Assembly (NCBI GenBank): GCA_025362825.1
Contig: JANYFF010000230.1
Span: 1-5,397, forward strand
DNA length: 5,397 bases
Source of the DNA: Polaromonas sp.
GTDB taxonomy: Bacteria; Pseudomonadota; Gammaproteobacteria; Burkholderiales; Burkholderiaceae_C
Reading direction: 5' to 3'
The notes beneath the pieces were generated by a model, which was not told where the DNA came from, ran no database searches, and was given only the letters and a program-made list of their open reading frames with translations. Shown here in pieces: positions 5,320 to 5,397 of this stretch (its first letter is position 1; each line of letters starts with the position of its first letter). Position numbers and translations under genes: made by a program.

Positions 5320-5397
5320 TTACGTGGTTTGCGCGCCCAGTACCGGCAACGGGTCCAGCGAACGCCAAATATACCAAGTTGCCACACTGCAGTATGG
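5320..5397 (-). CDS. DNA-3-methyladenine glycosylase (AlkA-like, HhH-GPD), C-terminal 25 residues only
   Basis: Reading the minus strand from the right edge, the frame is open for 25 codons (PYCSVATWYIWRSLDPLPV, then LGAQTT) and stops at TAA 5322-5320. The pattern R/PYxSVATWYxWRSLDPLPV is characteristic of the C-terminal end of AlkA-type DNA-3-methyladenine glycosylases, base-excision repair enzymes that remove alkylated purines. The helix-hairpin-helix motif and catalytic Asp lie outside the window and cannot be checked. The start is also outside, so the piece is easy to miss. It ends 27 bases before accA on the same strand, which fits a shared operon and, as I recall, the common order in Comamonadaceae. 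The identification rests on a short stretch. Confidence 0.72.
   Translation of the reverse strand, partial: PYCSVATWYIWRSLDPLPVLGAQTT

Overview
The window looks like an ordinary chromosomal segment of a betaproteobacterium, most likely Burkholderiales, family Comamonadaceae (Rhodoferax/Polaromonas-like). This rests on recognised protein sequence (AccA, LysC and a short TilS), on the gene order glycosylase-accA-tilS-lysC, and on a small AT-rich hairpin inside tilS that resembles the short repeats scattered through genomes of that family. The genus is not certain from sequence alone.

Layout: a 5'-truncated esterase gene (alpha/beta hydrolase) runs rightward from the left edge to 753. A gene-free gap of about 230 bases follows, holding two small hairpins and, at 947-979, a strong bidirectional terminator. 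Everything to the right lies on the minus strand. In transcription order from the right edge these are: the last 25 codons of a DNA-3-methyladenine glycosylase (5397-5320), accA (5292-4312), a phytanoyl-CoA dioxygenase-family gene (4280-3474), tilS (3505-2516), lysC (2377-1109) and tRNA-Ser(GCU) (1075-983).

The first four minus-strand genes are packed tightly, with gaps of 27 and 31 bases and then a 32-base overlap, so they look like one operon. It combines DNA repair, malonyl-CoA synthesis, an oxygenase of unknown substrate and tRNA-Ile decoding. The dioxygenase is the odd member, sitting between two housekeeping genes. lysC follows a 138-base gap that contains a perfect TATAAT box and is probably transcribed separately. 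It also carries a plausible in-frame internal start for a separate regulatory subunit. The tRNA gene lies 33 bases after lysC and appears to have its own promoter overlapping the lysC stop codon.

I found no mobile element, CRISPR array, phage or defence genes, and no clearly new multi-gene system. The points most worth a second look are the dioxygenase inside the accA-tilS operon, the repeat-like hairpin translated inside TilS next to a conserved motif, and the internal lysC start.
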